From Roseovarius carneus (GTDB taxonomy: Bacteria > Pseudomonadota > Alphaproteobacteria > Rhodobacterales > Rhodobacteraceae), in assembly GCF_020141465.1 (NCBI RefSeq), contig NZ_JAHSPD010000001.1, forward strand, positions 2,772,374 through 2,836,373: a stretch of 64,000 nt of DNA, written 5' to 3'. Below, in pieces: positions 40,600-48,686 of this stretch. Both the position numbers and the translations under genes were made by a program. Position 1 is the first letter of the stretch; each line of letters begins with the position of its first letter. The notes below the pieces were generated by a model that saw only the letters and a program-made list of their open reading frames with translations, made no database searches and was not told where the DNA came from.

Positions 40600-40620
40600 G
40601 GGCAGCTCCCGTTTCATGGC

Positions 40621-41508
40621 CTAGTTGGTCACAGCATAGGCATCGTCAAAGCCCACGCCCTTGATTTTCTTCAAAAGCGCCGCACGCTCGGAGGTCGAGG
40701 TGGCGGGGCCGACAACCACACGCCAGAAAGTCTTGCCTTGCGAGGATTGCTTGATCACGGTCGGCACCATACCCGCCTGTCGCATCGCGGTGGCGGTGTT
40801 GTTGGCGTTTTGCTCAACGCTGAAAATGCCGATCTGGATGAAGGGCCGCGTGAGGCTGCTGGCCGCGCGAGGTGCGGGGGCCGCGGCAGGAGCCGTCGCC
40901 GGTGTCGGGTCGGCTGTGGCCGTGCTGTCGTCAATCTCGGCGCTTTCAATCGCGGCGGCGGCGGCCCCGGCCACCGGATCAAGCGTGGTGGCTTCAATCT
41001 CTGCGGGGGTCAGCGCCTCAGCTTCTGGCGCGAGCTCACCTTCGGGCGTGGGGGCCGGGGCGGCCTCACGGCGCAGCGCGGTCACGTTGAGCTGACCTGG
41101 CGCGCCCGCGAGCATCCCGAGGGCTGCGGCGGCATCCGATGACATCTGAAATGCCGGGCCGGGTGCAGATCGCTCGCGCTTGAACAGCGCGCCGATCACG
41201 AATTTGGAATTGGCCGTGTTGCGGATGATCACCCGCTCAGGCTCGATCACATCAGGATGGGCTACCCAGACACCGCCAAGCGACGGCCGCCCGTCCCAGA
41301 GACCCATATCGGTTTTCTGGAACACATCAGGCGCTTCGACGTCGCGCTCGACCAGACGGGTCGACAATGTATCAGCCGCGTTCGCCTGTGCCTCGGGGCG
41401 GGTTTGAAACGCGCCCTCTAGGCCCTGACAGCCCGCCAAAGCCATCACAGCGGCGCTGCACAACAGCGCGACACGCCCCTGCCTGTAGCCCAGTTGTAGA
41501 GTTGTCAT
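40621..41508 (-). CDS. SPOR-domain lipoprotein (RlpA-like region)
   Basis: 295-residue exported protein with lipobox L-A-G-C (Cys27). A central part contains GLWDGRPSLGGVWVAHPDV and RVIIRNTANSKFVIGALFKRE, similar to a truncated double-psi barrel. A Pro/Ala/Glu-rich linker (about 150-215) leads to a C-terminal SPOR domain with FIQIGIFSVEQNANNTATAM and WRVVVGPATSTSERA, which binds denuded septal glycans. It is followed within 22 bp by the carboxypeptidase gene, so both serve cell-wall remodelling. Confidence 0.85.
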   Translation of the reverse strand: MTTLQLGYRQGRVALLCSAAVMALAGCQGLEGAFQTRPEAQANAADTLSTRLVERDVEAPDVFQKTDMGLWDGRPSLGGVWVAHPDVIEPERVIIRNTANSKFVIGALFKRERSAPGPAFQMSSDAAAALGMLAGAPGQLNVTALRREAAPAPTPEGELAPEAEALTPAEIEATTLDPVAGAAAAAIESAEIDDSTATADPTPATAPAAAPAPRAASSLTRPFIQIGIFSVEQNANNTATAMRQAGMVPTVIKQSSQGKTFWRVVVGPATSTSERAALLKKIKGVGFDDAYAVTN

Positions 41509-41748
41509 GCCCCTGCCCCTTGCCTTTAACCTCTAATGAAAGCCCATTTTAGGACCCCGCTCCGCCGGTTGGCCCGGCCTGTTATCGTCACACCAAATTG
41601 CGCGCGCAGACAGATCATAGCTGCAACCCATAGCCAAGAAAAGTCCGCAGACAATCATTCGGCGGAATTCCCCTTCTTTCGGGCCCCAAAGCACCACATC
41701 AGACAACACTTTCAGAATCGCTCAGGCCACGCTAGGGACAGTTTACGC

Positions 41749-41838
41749 GGAGGAGTGGCAGAGTGGTCGAATGCACCGGTCTTGAAAACCGACGTAGGTG
41801 AAAGTCTACCGTGGGTTCGAATCCCACCTCCTCCGCCA
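41749..41838 (+). tRNA. tRNA-Ser (anticodon TGA)
   Basis: 90-nt type II tRNA with a long variable arm. Acceptor GGAGGAG pairs with CTCCTCC, the anticodon loop reads CTTGAAA, the T-arm is GGGTTCGAATCCC-like, and the CCA end is encoded. It lies at the border between the housekeeping block and the polysaccharide region. Confidence 0.97.
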
Positions 41839-42416
41839 CTGAGCATTGTTTAATTATCGTTATTTAATTTCAGCTGCTTTGCTGCGCAGCGTAATCCTGA
41901 ACCACGCAGGCTCTGTCTCTATAAAGCGGCGCGCTTGAAGCGTTTAACACTTCATAACCCATTAAATTCAAATTTAGCTAACATATCAGACAAGCTGCGC
42001 GGCGATGCGACCACGGCTAGAATGCTAGATGGTGTTCAAGCCGCACAAAATATCTGTTGGTTTGAAACAGGAGTAACCTTCTTTCGTTTTCTCAAGACAC
42101 CCGGTCTGGAATTGGCTTTGAGGTTGCCCCGCCCCTGTCACCTTGGCTAAACAACCTTGTCCGAACCATTGCGCCCGGAAGAAAAGGGGTCTATTTTCTG
42201 CGGGCGCAGTGCGATGCTGTTTAACGGCAAGCCTTTTAAATCTGATTAAGCTTGGAGTCATCTGGTTCACACATGAGCCGACTCTGACACAAGCTTGACC
42301 TGAAAGATGAAACGCCACATATCACCTCCTATCGTCAAAGGGACGTATATCTTTCGCTGGCCTTGCGTTAAGGCTCTGGAGATATCGCAGAGATATGACT
42401 TAGAGATTGGCTGAAA
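41839..42416. other. 578-bp AT-rich intergenic region, no gene seen
   Basis: Composition falls well below that of the preceding housekeeping genes. Short open frames on both strands have no family resemblance. The stretch begins right behind a tRNA, a common junction for acquired DNA, but I found no repeat of the tRNA 3' end downstream. Promoters for the polysaccharide genes probably lie near its right end. Confidence 0.5.
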
Positions 42417-43187
42417 ATGTTCCGTATCTTCAAGAAACGCGTATGCAATGCTTTGGCGTTGCAAAATACAACACAAGGTGCTCATCGCTTGACCGAGCAC
42501 GACAAACGGCAACAGCTTCTCTCTTCACCAACCGGCAGACTGTTTAGCACGCTTGCGTCGCTAGATTTTGCCCCCACTCATATCGTGGACATAGGCGCCA
42601 ATCATGGAAACTGGACCCGCACAGCTCGTGCCGCCTTTCCAGATGCTAATATCAGCGCCTTTGAACCACAAAATATGTTGGCAGACAAACATACAGATCT
42701 GGCACGCGACCCACGCATAGAGCTTCACTACAAAGGCGTTGGCGATTTTGATGGCACTGCACCCTTTACCATCCACGGGCGAGACGATAGTTCTAGTTTC
42801 ATCTACTCCGCGAGCGAAGCAGAGGGTCAGGGTCTCACCCGGGGTGAGGTCGCAATATGCAGGCTCGATACAGCGATGGCTGAGTCCGCCTTTGGGGCGC
42901 CGGATATCGTAAAAATTGATGCAGAAGGCTTGGATCTGAACGTTTGCGAGGGCGCGCCTGAAACGCTCGCACAGGCTCAGATTTTACTGATCGAAGCGAC
43001 TGTAGCTTGTCCAACATATCCCAACACAGCAAACGCTGTATTTGCAAAAATGGAGTCACTTGGGTATCGACTATTCGACATCACAGACCTGAATAGACTC
43101 CCAGAAAACGGTGTGTTGTGGTTGATCGAAGCCGTCTTCGTTCGGAAGGGCACGCAGCTTGATATAGCGTCCAAAGCTTATGACTGA
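42417..43187 (+). CDS. FkbM-family methyltransferase
   Basis: 256-residue SAM-dependent methyltransferase. The SAM motif is IVDIGANHGNWTRTA near residue 60, followed by ISAFEPQNM and the acidic strand VKIDAEGLDLNVCEGA near residue 165. The FkbM family commonly O-methylates sugars in surface glycans. It opens a short run with a family-2 glycosyltransferase, a DegT aminotransferase and a WbqC protein, all in the same direction, so sugar methylation is the probable role. Codon use is more AT-rich than the core genes. Confidence 0.85.
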   Translation: MFRIFKKRVCNALALQNTTQGAHRLTEHDKRQQLLSSPTGRLFSTLASLDFAPTHIVDIGANHGNWTRTARAAFPDANISAFEPQNMLADKHTDLARDPRIELHYKGVGDFDGTAPFTIHGRDDSSSFIYSASEAEGQGLTRGEVAICRLDTAMAESAFGAPDIVKIDAEGLDLNVCEGAPETLAQAQILLIEATVACPTYPNTANAVFAKMESLGYRLFDITDLNRLPENGVLWLIEAVFVRKGTQLDIASKAYD

Positions 43188-43208
43188 TAAATTTAGGGGT
43201 ACATCGCA

Positions 43209-44159
43209 ATGACGGCGCAACTCCGTGACCGTGAATTTTCCGCTGATGAACCAGTCAAGGTCTCAATTTGCGCTATTACCTTCAACCATCAAGACTATAT
43301 CGCTCAATGCATTGAAGGCTTTTTGGATCAGGTTTCTGATTTCCGCATCGAGGTTTTGATCCATGACGATGCCTCGACAGACGGCACAGCCGATATCATT
43401 CGCGACTATGCCGCTCGGCACCCGACAATCTTTCGGACAGTTCTTCAGACCGTAAATCAGTACTCCAAGGGCGTGAATCCCTATTCAGCATATTTAATTC
43501 CCGATGCCGCAGGCAAATACATCGCATTTTGCGACGGCGACGATTACTGGTGCGACCCACACAAGTTGGCTACACAAGCAGCTGCTCTCGATGCTGAGCC
43601 GGACGTCGTTCTTACATATGGCCCTGCCCAAGGCATTTCAGAGGTTGGCGACCCGGTGCCGTATTTGGGAGGCATTACGCACGACCTATCCCCAGCGGCA
43701 TTGAAGAAAGCGCCGCCGATCAACACGCTCACGGCCTGCTTTCGAAACGTATTTCGTGGCACCAAAGGCTCGCTGTTTACAAACACGGCCACAATTGGAG
43801 ATCTCATGGTCTGGGGGATGTTGGGGTATCATGGTGGCGGGCGCTACCTAAGCAATCTAAAGCCCGCTTTCTATCGCATCCGTCCCGATGGTTTGCTTTC
43901 CATGAAGACACCCGAACGGCAAAACAGCATGACAGCGGTTGCGCATATGCACCTTGCTGCATACCACGAGGAACAATCCGACCCTGAGGCCGCCACCGCA
44001 GCCTTCAATGCGATGCTACAACATAGCGGGTCGCTCCTACACGATCTGCCCGCAGATCAAATAATACAGCACTTCGAAACACAACTGCGAGAAATGTCTC
44101 CGCGCCAGTTGTTCACGCTTTGGCGCCGTTCCGTTAAAAACAAACTGCTCGGAGGTTAA
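43209..44159 (+). CDS. Glycosyltransferase family 2
   Basis: 316-residue GT-A fold glycosyltransferase. N-terminal VSICAITFNHQDYIAQCIEG, then VLIHDDASTDGTADIIRDY (first Asp motif) and YIAFCDGDDYWCDPHKL (the DxD-type motif, near residue 105). The C-terminal part has RIRPDGLLSM. No membrane helices. It would transfer a sugar during surface polysaccharide or glycoconjugate assembly. It lies 21 bp downstream of the FkbM gene and 7 bp upstream of the aminotransferase gene. Confidence 0.9.
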   Translation: MTAQLRDREFSADEPVKVSICAITFNHQDYIAQCIEGFLDQVSDFRIEVLIHDDASTDGTADIIRDYAARHPTIFRTVLQTVNQYSKGVNPYSAYLIPDAAGKYIAFCDGDDYWCDPHKLATQAAALDAEPDVVLTYGPAQGISEVGDPVPYLGGITHDLSPAALKKAPPINTLTACFRNVFRGTKGSLFTNTATIGDLMVWGMLGYHGGGRYLSNLKPAFYRIRPDGLLSMKTPERQNSMTAVAHMHLAAYHEEQSDPEAATAAFNAMLQHSGSLLHDLPADQIIQHFETQLREMSPRQLFTLWRRSVKNKLLGG

Positions 44160-44166
44160 GGCCACC

Positions 44167-45276
44167 ATGATGGATGATATCTTCGTAACCAAACCGTTTC
44201 TTCCGCCACTTGAGGACTTCACACCCTACTTGCAGGACATATGGGACACTGGAGTTTTGTCGAACTGCGGGCCATTCCACCAAGAGCTCGAAAGACAGTT
44301 GGCAGAATATCTTGGCGTTCCTCAAATCTCTCTTTTCAACAACGGGACTATTGCCTTGGTGACCGCCCTTCAGGCGATGGAAACCGATGGTGAAGTCATC
44401 ACCACTCCGTTTTCATTTGTGGCCACCTCACATGCTGTTTTGTGGACCCGTCAAACCCCGGTCTTTGTAGATATTGAAGCAGACAGCATGAACTTGGACC
44501 CTGAAAAGGTTGAGGCCGCGATCACGCCACGTACCAAAGCAATTTTGCCGGTGCACTGTTATGGAAACGTTGCCCGCGTAGCGGAATTTGCCGACATCGC
44601 AAAGCGACACAACCTAAAGCTGATATATGATGCCTCACATGCGTTTGGGGTCGAAGATGCACAAGGGAGTATTTTGAATTACGGTGATTTGTCGACGCTC
44701 AGCCTGCATGCGACAAAGGTGTTCAATACTTTTGAAGGCGGGGCTATCATCAGCAAGACGCCTGAAATGAAAGATAAAATCGACAAGCTCAAGAACTTTG
44801 GCCACCAGGGTGAAACCAGTGTTGTTGCAACCGGTATCAACGGCAAGATGAGTGAGATCAACTCCGCATTTGGCCTCTTGCAACTCAAGCATATCGACGG
44901 CGTCATCAACCGCCGTGCGGAAATATCTACCCACTTCCGCAGAGAGATCGACACGATTAAAGGGCTCGACTATCCTGCACCTAGCCTGGGTGGAACCCGG
45001 CCAAACCACGCCTATTTTCCTATTCTAGTGCGACCAGATTATCATATGCATCGCGATGAGCTGTATCACTGGATGAAAAGCAAAGGTGTTCACCCACGAC
45101 GCTATTTTTATCCTTTGATCACCGACTTCGACATGTACAAAGATTTGCCGTCCGCCAAACCAGAAAATCTACCCATCTCGAAATCTATTGCAGATCAAGT
45201 GCTCTGTCTGCCAATCTATCCAGACCTGAGCACGGCAGATATGTCCCGGATTGTTGATCTTCTTCGGCCCACATAA
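44167..45276 (+). CDS. DegT/DnrJ/EryC1 sugar aminotransferase
   Basis: 369-residue PLP-dependent aminotransferase acting on nucleotide-linked 4- or 3-ketosugars. Catalytic Lys lies in LSLHATKVFNTFEGGA (near residue 184), cofactor residues are in LFNNGTIALVTAL and DASHAFGVE, and the C-terminal HPRRYFYPL block is typical. Start MMDDIFVTKPFLPPLEDF resembles VioA/FdtB-type enzymes. It implies that the glycan contains an amino-deoxysugar, although no dehydratase gene for its precursor is present nearby. Confidence 0.9.
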   Translation: MMDDIFVTKPFLPPLEDFTPYLQDIWDTGVLSNCGPFHQELERQLAEYLGVPQISLFNNGTIALVTALQAMETDGEVITTPFSFVATSHAVLWTRQTPVFVDIEADSMNLDPEKVEAAITPRTKAILPVHCYGNVARVAEFADIAKRHNLKLIYDASHAFGVEDAQGSILNYGDLSTLSLHATKVFNTFEGGAIISKTPEMKDKIDKLKNFGHQGETSVVATGINGKMSEINSAFGLLQLKHIDGVINRRAEISTHFRREIDTIKGLDYPAPSLGGTRPNHAYFPILVRPDYHMHRDELYHWMKSKGVHPRRYFYPLITDFDMYKDLPSAKPENLPISKSIADQVLCLPIYPDLSTADMSRIVDLLRPT

Positions 45277-45299
45277 GATACCGCGTGAGAGAGCCCCCT

Positions 45300-46004
45300 A
45301 TGCAAGCCGCGATCATGCAACCTTATTTCCTGCCCTATCTTGGATATTTCCAACTGATCAAGGCAGCAGATGTTTTTGTTGTTTATGACACGATCCAATA
45401 TACTAAAAAGGGCTGGATAAATCGAAATCGCCTGTTGCGAAACGGTGAAGCGGCAGTATTTTCGATCCCACTCAAGAAGGGATCTGACTATCTAGACGTG
45501 GTAGACCGCCAGCTTTCTGAGTCCTTTGATAGAAAGAAGCTGTGCTCCCAAATCGAAGGGGCCTACCGCAAGGCACCCTTCTTCGCAGAAACTATGCCCC
45601 TCATTACGGAAATTGTTTCATACTCCGCAGGCAATCTATTTGATTACATTCAGAATTCTCTTCGTCTCACCTGCGCACATCTAAGTATCCTGACACCTGT
45701 CAGAATATCGTCGGAGATTGAAGTGGGCGCATCGAATCTGCGCAATGCAGACAGAGCTATCGACATCTGCACACGCCTTCAGGCCACAGGCTACATTAAT
45801 CCCCCCGGCGGCCGCGCCCTCTACGAAGCAGAGGAGTTCCGCGCGCGCGGGCTTGATCTGCGCTTTCTTGAACCGCAGCTTGCGACCTACACCCAATTTG
45901 GCGCAGATTTCGTCCCGGCACTTTCGGTTCTTGATGTGCTGATGTTTAATGGTCAGAACCACACGTCGAATGTACTGCTAAAGGAATACAAACTCGCTGA
46001 TTGA
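45300..46004 (+). CDS. WbqC-like family protein
   Basis: 234-residue protein of the WbqC-like family, frequently seen in O-antigen and capsule clusters. The N-terminus AAIMQPYFLPYLGYFQLI and the block YTKKGWINRNRLL are hallmarks; the later KLCSQIEGAYRKAPFF and a C-terminal LDVLMFNGQN also match. ATG 45300 begins directly at the family start. The biochemical role is unknown; it is presumed to take part in sugar modification with the adjacent aminotransferase. Confidence 0.85.
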   Translation: MQAAIMQPYFLPYLGYFQLIKAADVFVVYDTIQYTKKGWINRNRLLRNGEAAVFSIPLKKGSDYLDVVDRQLSESFDRKKLCSQIEGAYRKAPFFAETMPLITEIVSYSAGNLFDYIQNSLRLTCAHLSILTPVRISSEIEVGASNLRNADRAIDICTRLQATGYINPPGGRALYEAEEFRARGLDLRFLEPQLATYTQFGADFVPALSVLDVLMFNGQNHTSNVLLKEYKLAD

Positions 46005-46056
46005 TAGTTCCAGGCCACCGCTTAAATAGGAAAAACTCGGCAAGGTCTTTAGTCCT

Positions 46057-46235
46057 ATGGATTACACGCTGGCAGACGCCTGTAGAGAGTTTGCCCAAAG
46101 CCCTCAGGCGCTGGAGTTTAACGACTTCATCCGGGTCTATTTCTGCACCGGATCAATCGAGCCTGATAACGAAACCTTTCGCAGCTATGTTTCATACGCC
46201 AACATGGAAAAGGACTTCTCTTCAGTTCTTCGTGT
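46057..46235 (+). pseudogene. 5' fragment of a gene cut by the IS3 element
   Basis: An open frame starts at ATG 46057 (MDYTLADACREFAQSPQAL) and runs 59-60 codons before entering the left inverted repeat of the IS3 element, where it ends within six codons. The native part has the base composition of the polysaccharide genes before it. I do not recognise the family. It was probably the fifth gene of the cluster. Confidence 0.55.
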
Positions 46236-46273
46236 TGGACCTGTCACGCTTTAGTGCCGCCCCAAGTGCTCGT

Positions 46274-47170
46274 TTAAGCGACCTTTCGCTCGAAGGCGAC
46301 AGGGCTTTGCCAGCCCAGTGCTGAATGACGGCGGCGCGGATTGTAGAAGCCATTGATGTATTCTAAGATCGCCATCTCAGCCTTCCGCCGCGTTTCCCAA
46401 GTATGCCGCCAGATCAGTTCGGCCGTGTTGGTTTTGAAGAAAGTCTCGACGGCCGCGTTGTCATAGCAATTACCCTTGCCGCTCATCGATACCTTGAAGC
46501 CGTGCTTGCGTAGGATCTTCTGGTAATCGTGCGAACAGTATTGCGATCCACGGTCCGTGTGATGGATGCAGTCTTTGGGCGGTTGCCGCAATGCGATGGC
46601 CATCTCCAATGCCCGGATTGCGAGGTCCCGTTTCATCCGGTTCGAGACCGCCCAACCAATCACGCGCCTTGAATGCAGGTCGAGGATCACGGCCAGATAC
46701 AGCCATCCCTCACGCCCCTCTCATCGTTTGCAAGCAAACGACTGCCGGGCAATGGTCCAGACATAGCTGATGTCACCAGCCCACTTCTGATTTGGCGCAT
46801 CAGCTTTGAAGTCCCGATCCAGCAGGTTTGGGGCGATGTTGAACTTGTGGTCACTGTCCGTGGTGACCTTGTGTTTGCGGGTTCTCACCACGGATATGCT
46901 GTTCTGGCGCATCAGTCGTCCGACGCTGCGGTGACCCACGTTCAGGCCGATCTTTTTCAGCTCTGCAGTCATGCGCGGCCTGCCATAGCTGCCCAGACTG
47001 AGACGCGACTGCTCTTTGATATGCGCCAGCGTTACCAAATCAGAACGTTGCCTGCGGCTGGCAGGGCGGTTGCGGAACGCACGCAAGCCGCGCGAACTGA
47101 CATCCATGACATGGCACAACCGATCTGTTGGAAAGCTGCCTGCTTGTTCTTCGATGAACTTGAACCTCAT
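46274..47170 (-). pseudogene. IS3-family transposase OrfB, interrupted
   Basis: DDE integrase of an IS3 element. The N-terminal half reads MRFKFIEEQAGSFP... through GDISYVWT, and the C-terminal half resumes at REGWLYLAVILDLHSRRVIG and ends FYNPRRRHSALGWQSP. Between them 39 bp (46715-46753) add 13 codons, including a TGA. Removing those bases restores the family reading exactly. The conserved D-D-E residues are otherwise present (DISYVW, HHTDRGSQY, AAVETFFKT). Confidence 0.85.
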
Positions 47171-47463
47171 GGCTTTTGGCCCGCGAAGAACTGCGTTGTT
47201 TTTTTTAAGATTTCCCTCTCCTCCTTGAGAATGCGGTTCTCACGTCGAAGCCGATCATTCTCTTGGGCGAGGCTCAAATCCTCTTTCGAAACCACATCGG
47301 TATCTCGGTGTGCTGTGATCCATTTGTTCAGCGTCGACATCCCAACGCCAAGGTCATGGGCCACCTGCTTACGCGTTAGCCCGCTGGTCAGTGCGATACG
47401 CACCGCATCCTGGCGGAATTCGTCCGTCCGTTTCAGTCCTATAGTCAGTCTCCTTTGTTGCAA
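47167..47463 (-). CDS. IS3-family transposase OrfA
   Basis: 98-residue helix-turn-helix protein: DEFRQDAVRIALTSGLTRKQ followed by a leucine-zipper-like LAQENDRLRRENRILKEEREI. It ends ILKKTTQFFAGQKP over an A8 run that allows -1 slippage into OrfB. The initiation codon is unclear (TTG at 47463 or a later alternative start after AAAGGAG). It would bind the IS ends and, fused to OrfB, form the transposase. Confidence 0.85.
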   Translation of the reverse strand: MQQRRLTIGLKRTDEFRQDAVRIALTSGLTRKQVAHDLGVGMSTLNKWITAHRDTDVVSKEDLSLAQENDRLRRENRILKEEREILKKTTQFFAGQKP

Positions 47464-47505
47464 TAAATGCTATCAAAGGAGCGGCATCAAACCGTGACAG
47501 GTCCA

Positions 47506-47759
47506 ATGTGGGGTCAGGCGCATACCGGGGATCACGTAACCACTTGAAGATCATGTTTGCGTTCATCGCATAGCGGCGGGCAAACTGCGCCACCGAAACA
47601 CCCGCTGCCGTCGTCTGAAAGCAGATCGACCGCTTCTCTTCATCCGTCCAAAGCCGCTTCGTTCGACGCGCCATCCTTTGCTCCATAGTGTCCGCTATCC
47701 TAAGTAGACACTATCGATCACTCTCTATGCGCGGCAGAGCAGTCAGGCCGGACGCTTAC
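47506..47759 (-). mobile_element. IS66-family remnant (left end and truncated tnpA)
   Basis: The minus strand begins at 47759 with GTAAGCGTCCGGCC, the characteristic terminal sequence of IS66 elements. It is followed by the start of tnpA (ATG 47674 or 47686: MARRTKRLWTDEEKRSICFQ...). The tnpA frame is cut after about 57 codons, at the IS3 right end. The rest of the IS66 element is missing. Confidence 0.8.
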
Positions 47760-47837
47760 AGTCTGGGGCTATACATGCGGCTGGAACCGCCGCGTGTCGG
47801 CCCCGGCTCAATCCTGGGCCCCTCCCTGCGTGAGCTG

Positions 47838-48120
47838 TTTTTGGTGGCTGCTATCACATTATTTTCTGTTATCAGGACGTGCACAGGTTTCGAACCGGTC
47901 CCACAAAGGGATATCGCATCGGCTATGCACAAAGTGATGACCTGATCACTTGGGTGCGGGATGACACCGCATTGGGGTTCGAAACAGAGCCTGAAACGTT
48001 GGATTGCGAGATGCAATGCTACCAACACTTAACCGCTTCACCAGACGAGCCCTATATGCTCTACAACGCAATGCATTTGGCCGATACGGGCTTGGAGCAG
48101 CAAAGTTATCTTTGCTTAAA
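47838..48120 (+). pseudogene. Internal fragment of a glycoside-hydrolase-43/32-like protein
   Basis: Frame fragment with CYQDVHRFRTGPTKGYRIGY, AQSDDLITWVRDD, LDCEMQCYQHL and PYMLYNAMHL, the five-bladed propeller type of pattern seen in GH43-like proteins of surface polysaccharide clusters. There is no start codon or 5' part; the region before it is IS66 sequence. The frame then runs into an acetyltransferase remnant. Clearly non-functional. Confidence 0.6.
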
Positions 48121-48122
48121 TT

Positions 48123-48570
48123 CTGACCTACACCCAAAATCTGGCAAGCGAAGAAGATATTCTGAACCATCTTGCCGCGTATAATAAAATTTTCGCTCTT
48201 CCGTTGAGTACACAAACAGGTTTGCACACTTATGCCAGAAAGCTGCACGCCAACGCTATTAGGTTCGAAGTCTGGAGCGAAACGCTCCTGGTCGGGCTCG
48301 TTGCCGCATATTTCGATACTGCGCATCACGGCACCGGCTTTATATGCAATGTGAGTGTTCTCCCGGAACTTTACCGGCCAAGGTATCGCAAAAAAGATCA
48401 TGTCAAACGGTATCGCGCATGCCCTCAATCTGGGGTTCACACGGCTCGAATTGGACGCCAGCATTGATGCACATGCTGCGATGAAGCTTTACGATGGGCT
48501 TGGCTTTGCTACGGCCAGTGAGCTTCCGACGGGCAGCCAGAGCCGACGTCTGGTACGCGTTATGGCCTGA
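48123..48570 (+). pseudogene. Frameshifted GNAT acetyltransferase
   Basis: The frame begins at codon CTG 48123 (LTYTQNLASEEDILNHLAAY; the expected ATG is absent) and continues to ICNVSVLPEL. A one-base insertion near 48369 then shifts it, and the next frame continues FTGQGIAKKIMSNGIAHAL through AAMKLYDGLGFATASEL to the stop. Together they make a typical N-acetyltransferase of the type found in sugar clusters. Loss of both start and frame indicates decay. Confidence 0.7.
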
Positions 48571-48686
48571 AACCTGTCAACTGTGGCAGAACACGCAGGC
48601 CCGGCCGGTATTGCGTAGACAAGCACGGCTGGCCCCGTGCATTATGCATGAAATACAATTTGTTATGCCCCACAAGGAGCGCCCCC

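Larger units (their letters stand above)
46236..47505 (-). mobile_element. IS3-family insertion sequence
   Basis: 1270 bp bounded by imperfect inverted repeats: TGGACCTGTCACGCTTTAGT at the left and, on the complement of the right end, TGGACCTGTCACGGTTTGAT. It carries overlapping orfA and orfB on the minus strand, with an A8 slippery run at the end of orfA suited to -1 frameshifting. orfB is interrupted by a 39-bp insertion with a stop codon, so this copy is probably inactive. No clean target duplication is seen, and the right flank is an IS66 fragment, which suggests later rearrangement. Confidence 0.88.

Noticed and set aside
42025-42318. Minus-strand 97-codon frame behind tRNA-Ser(TGA)
   Set aside because: No ribosome site, no family resemblance and no codon bias; kept only as part of a gene-free interval.
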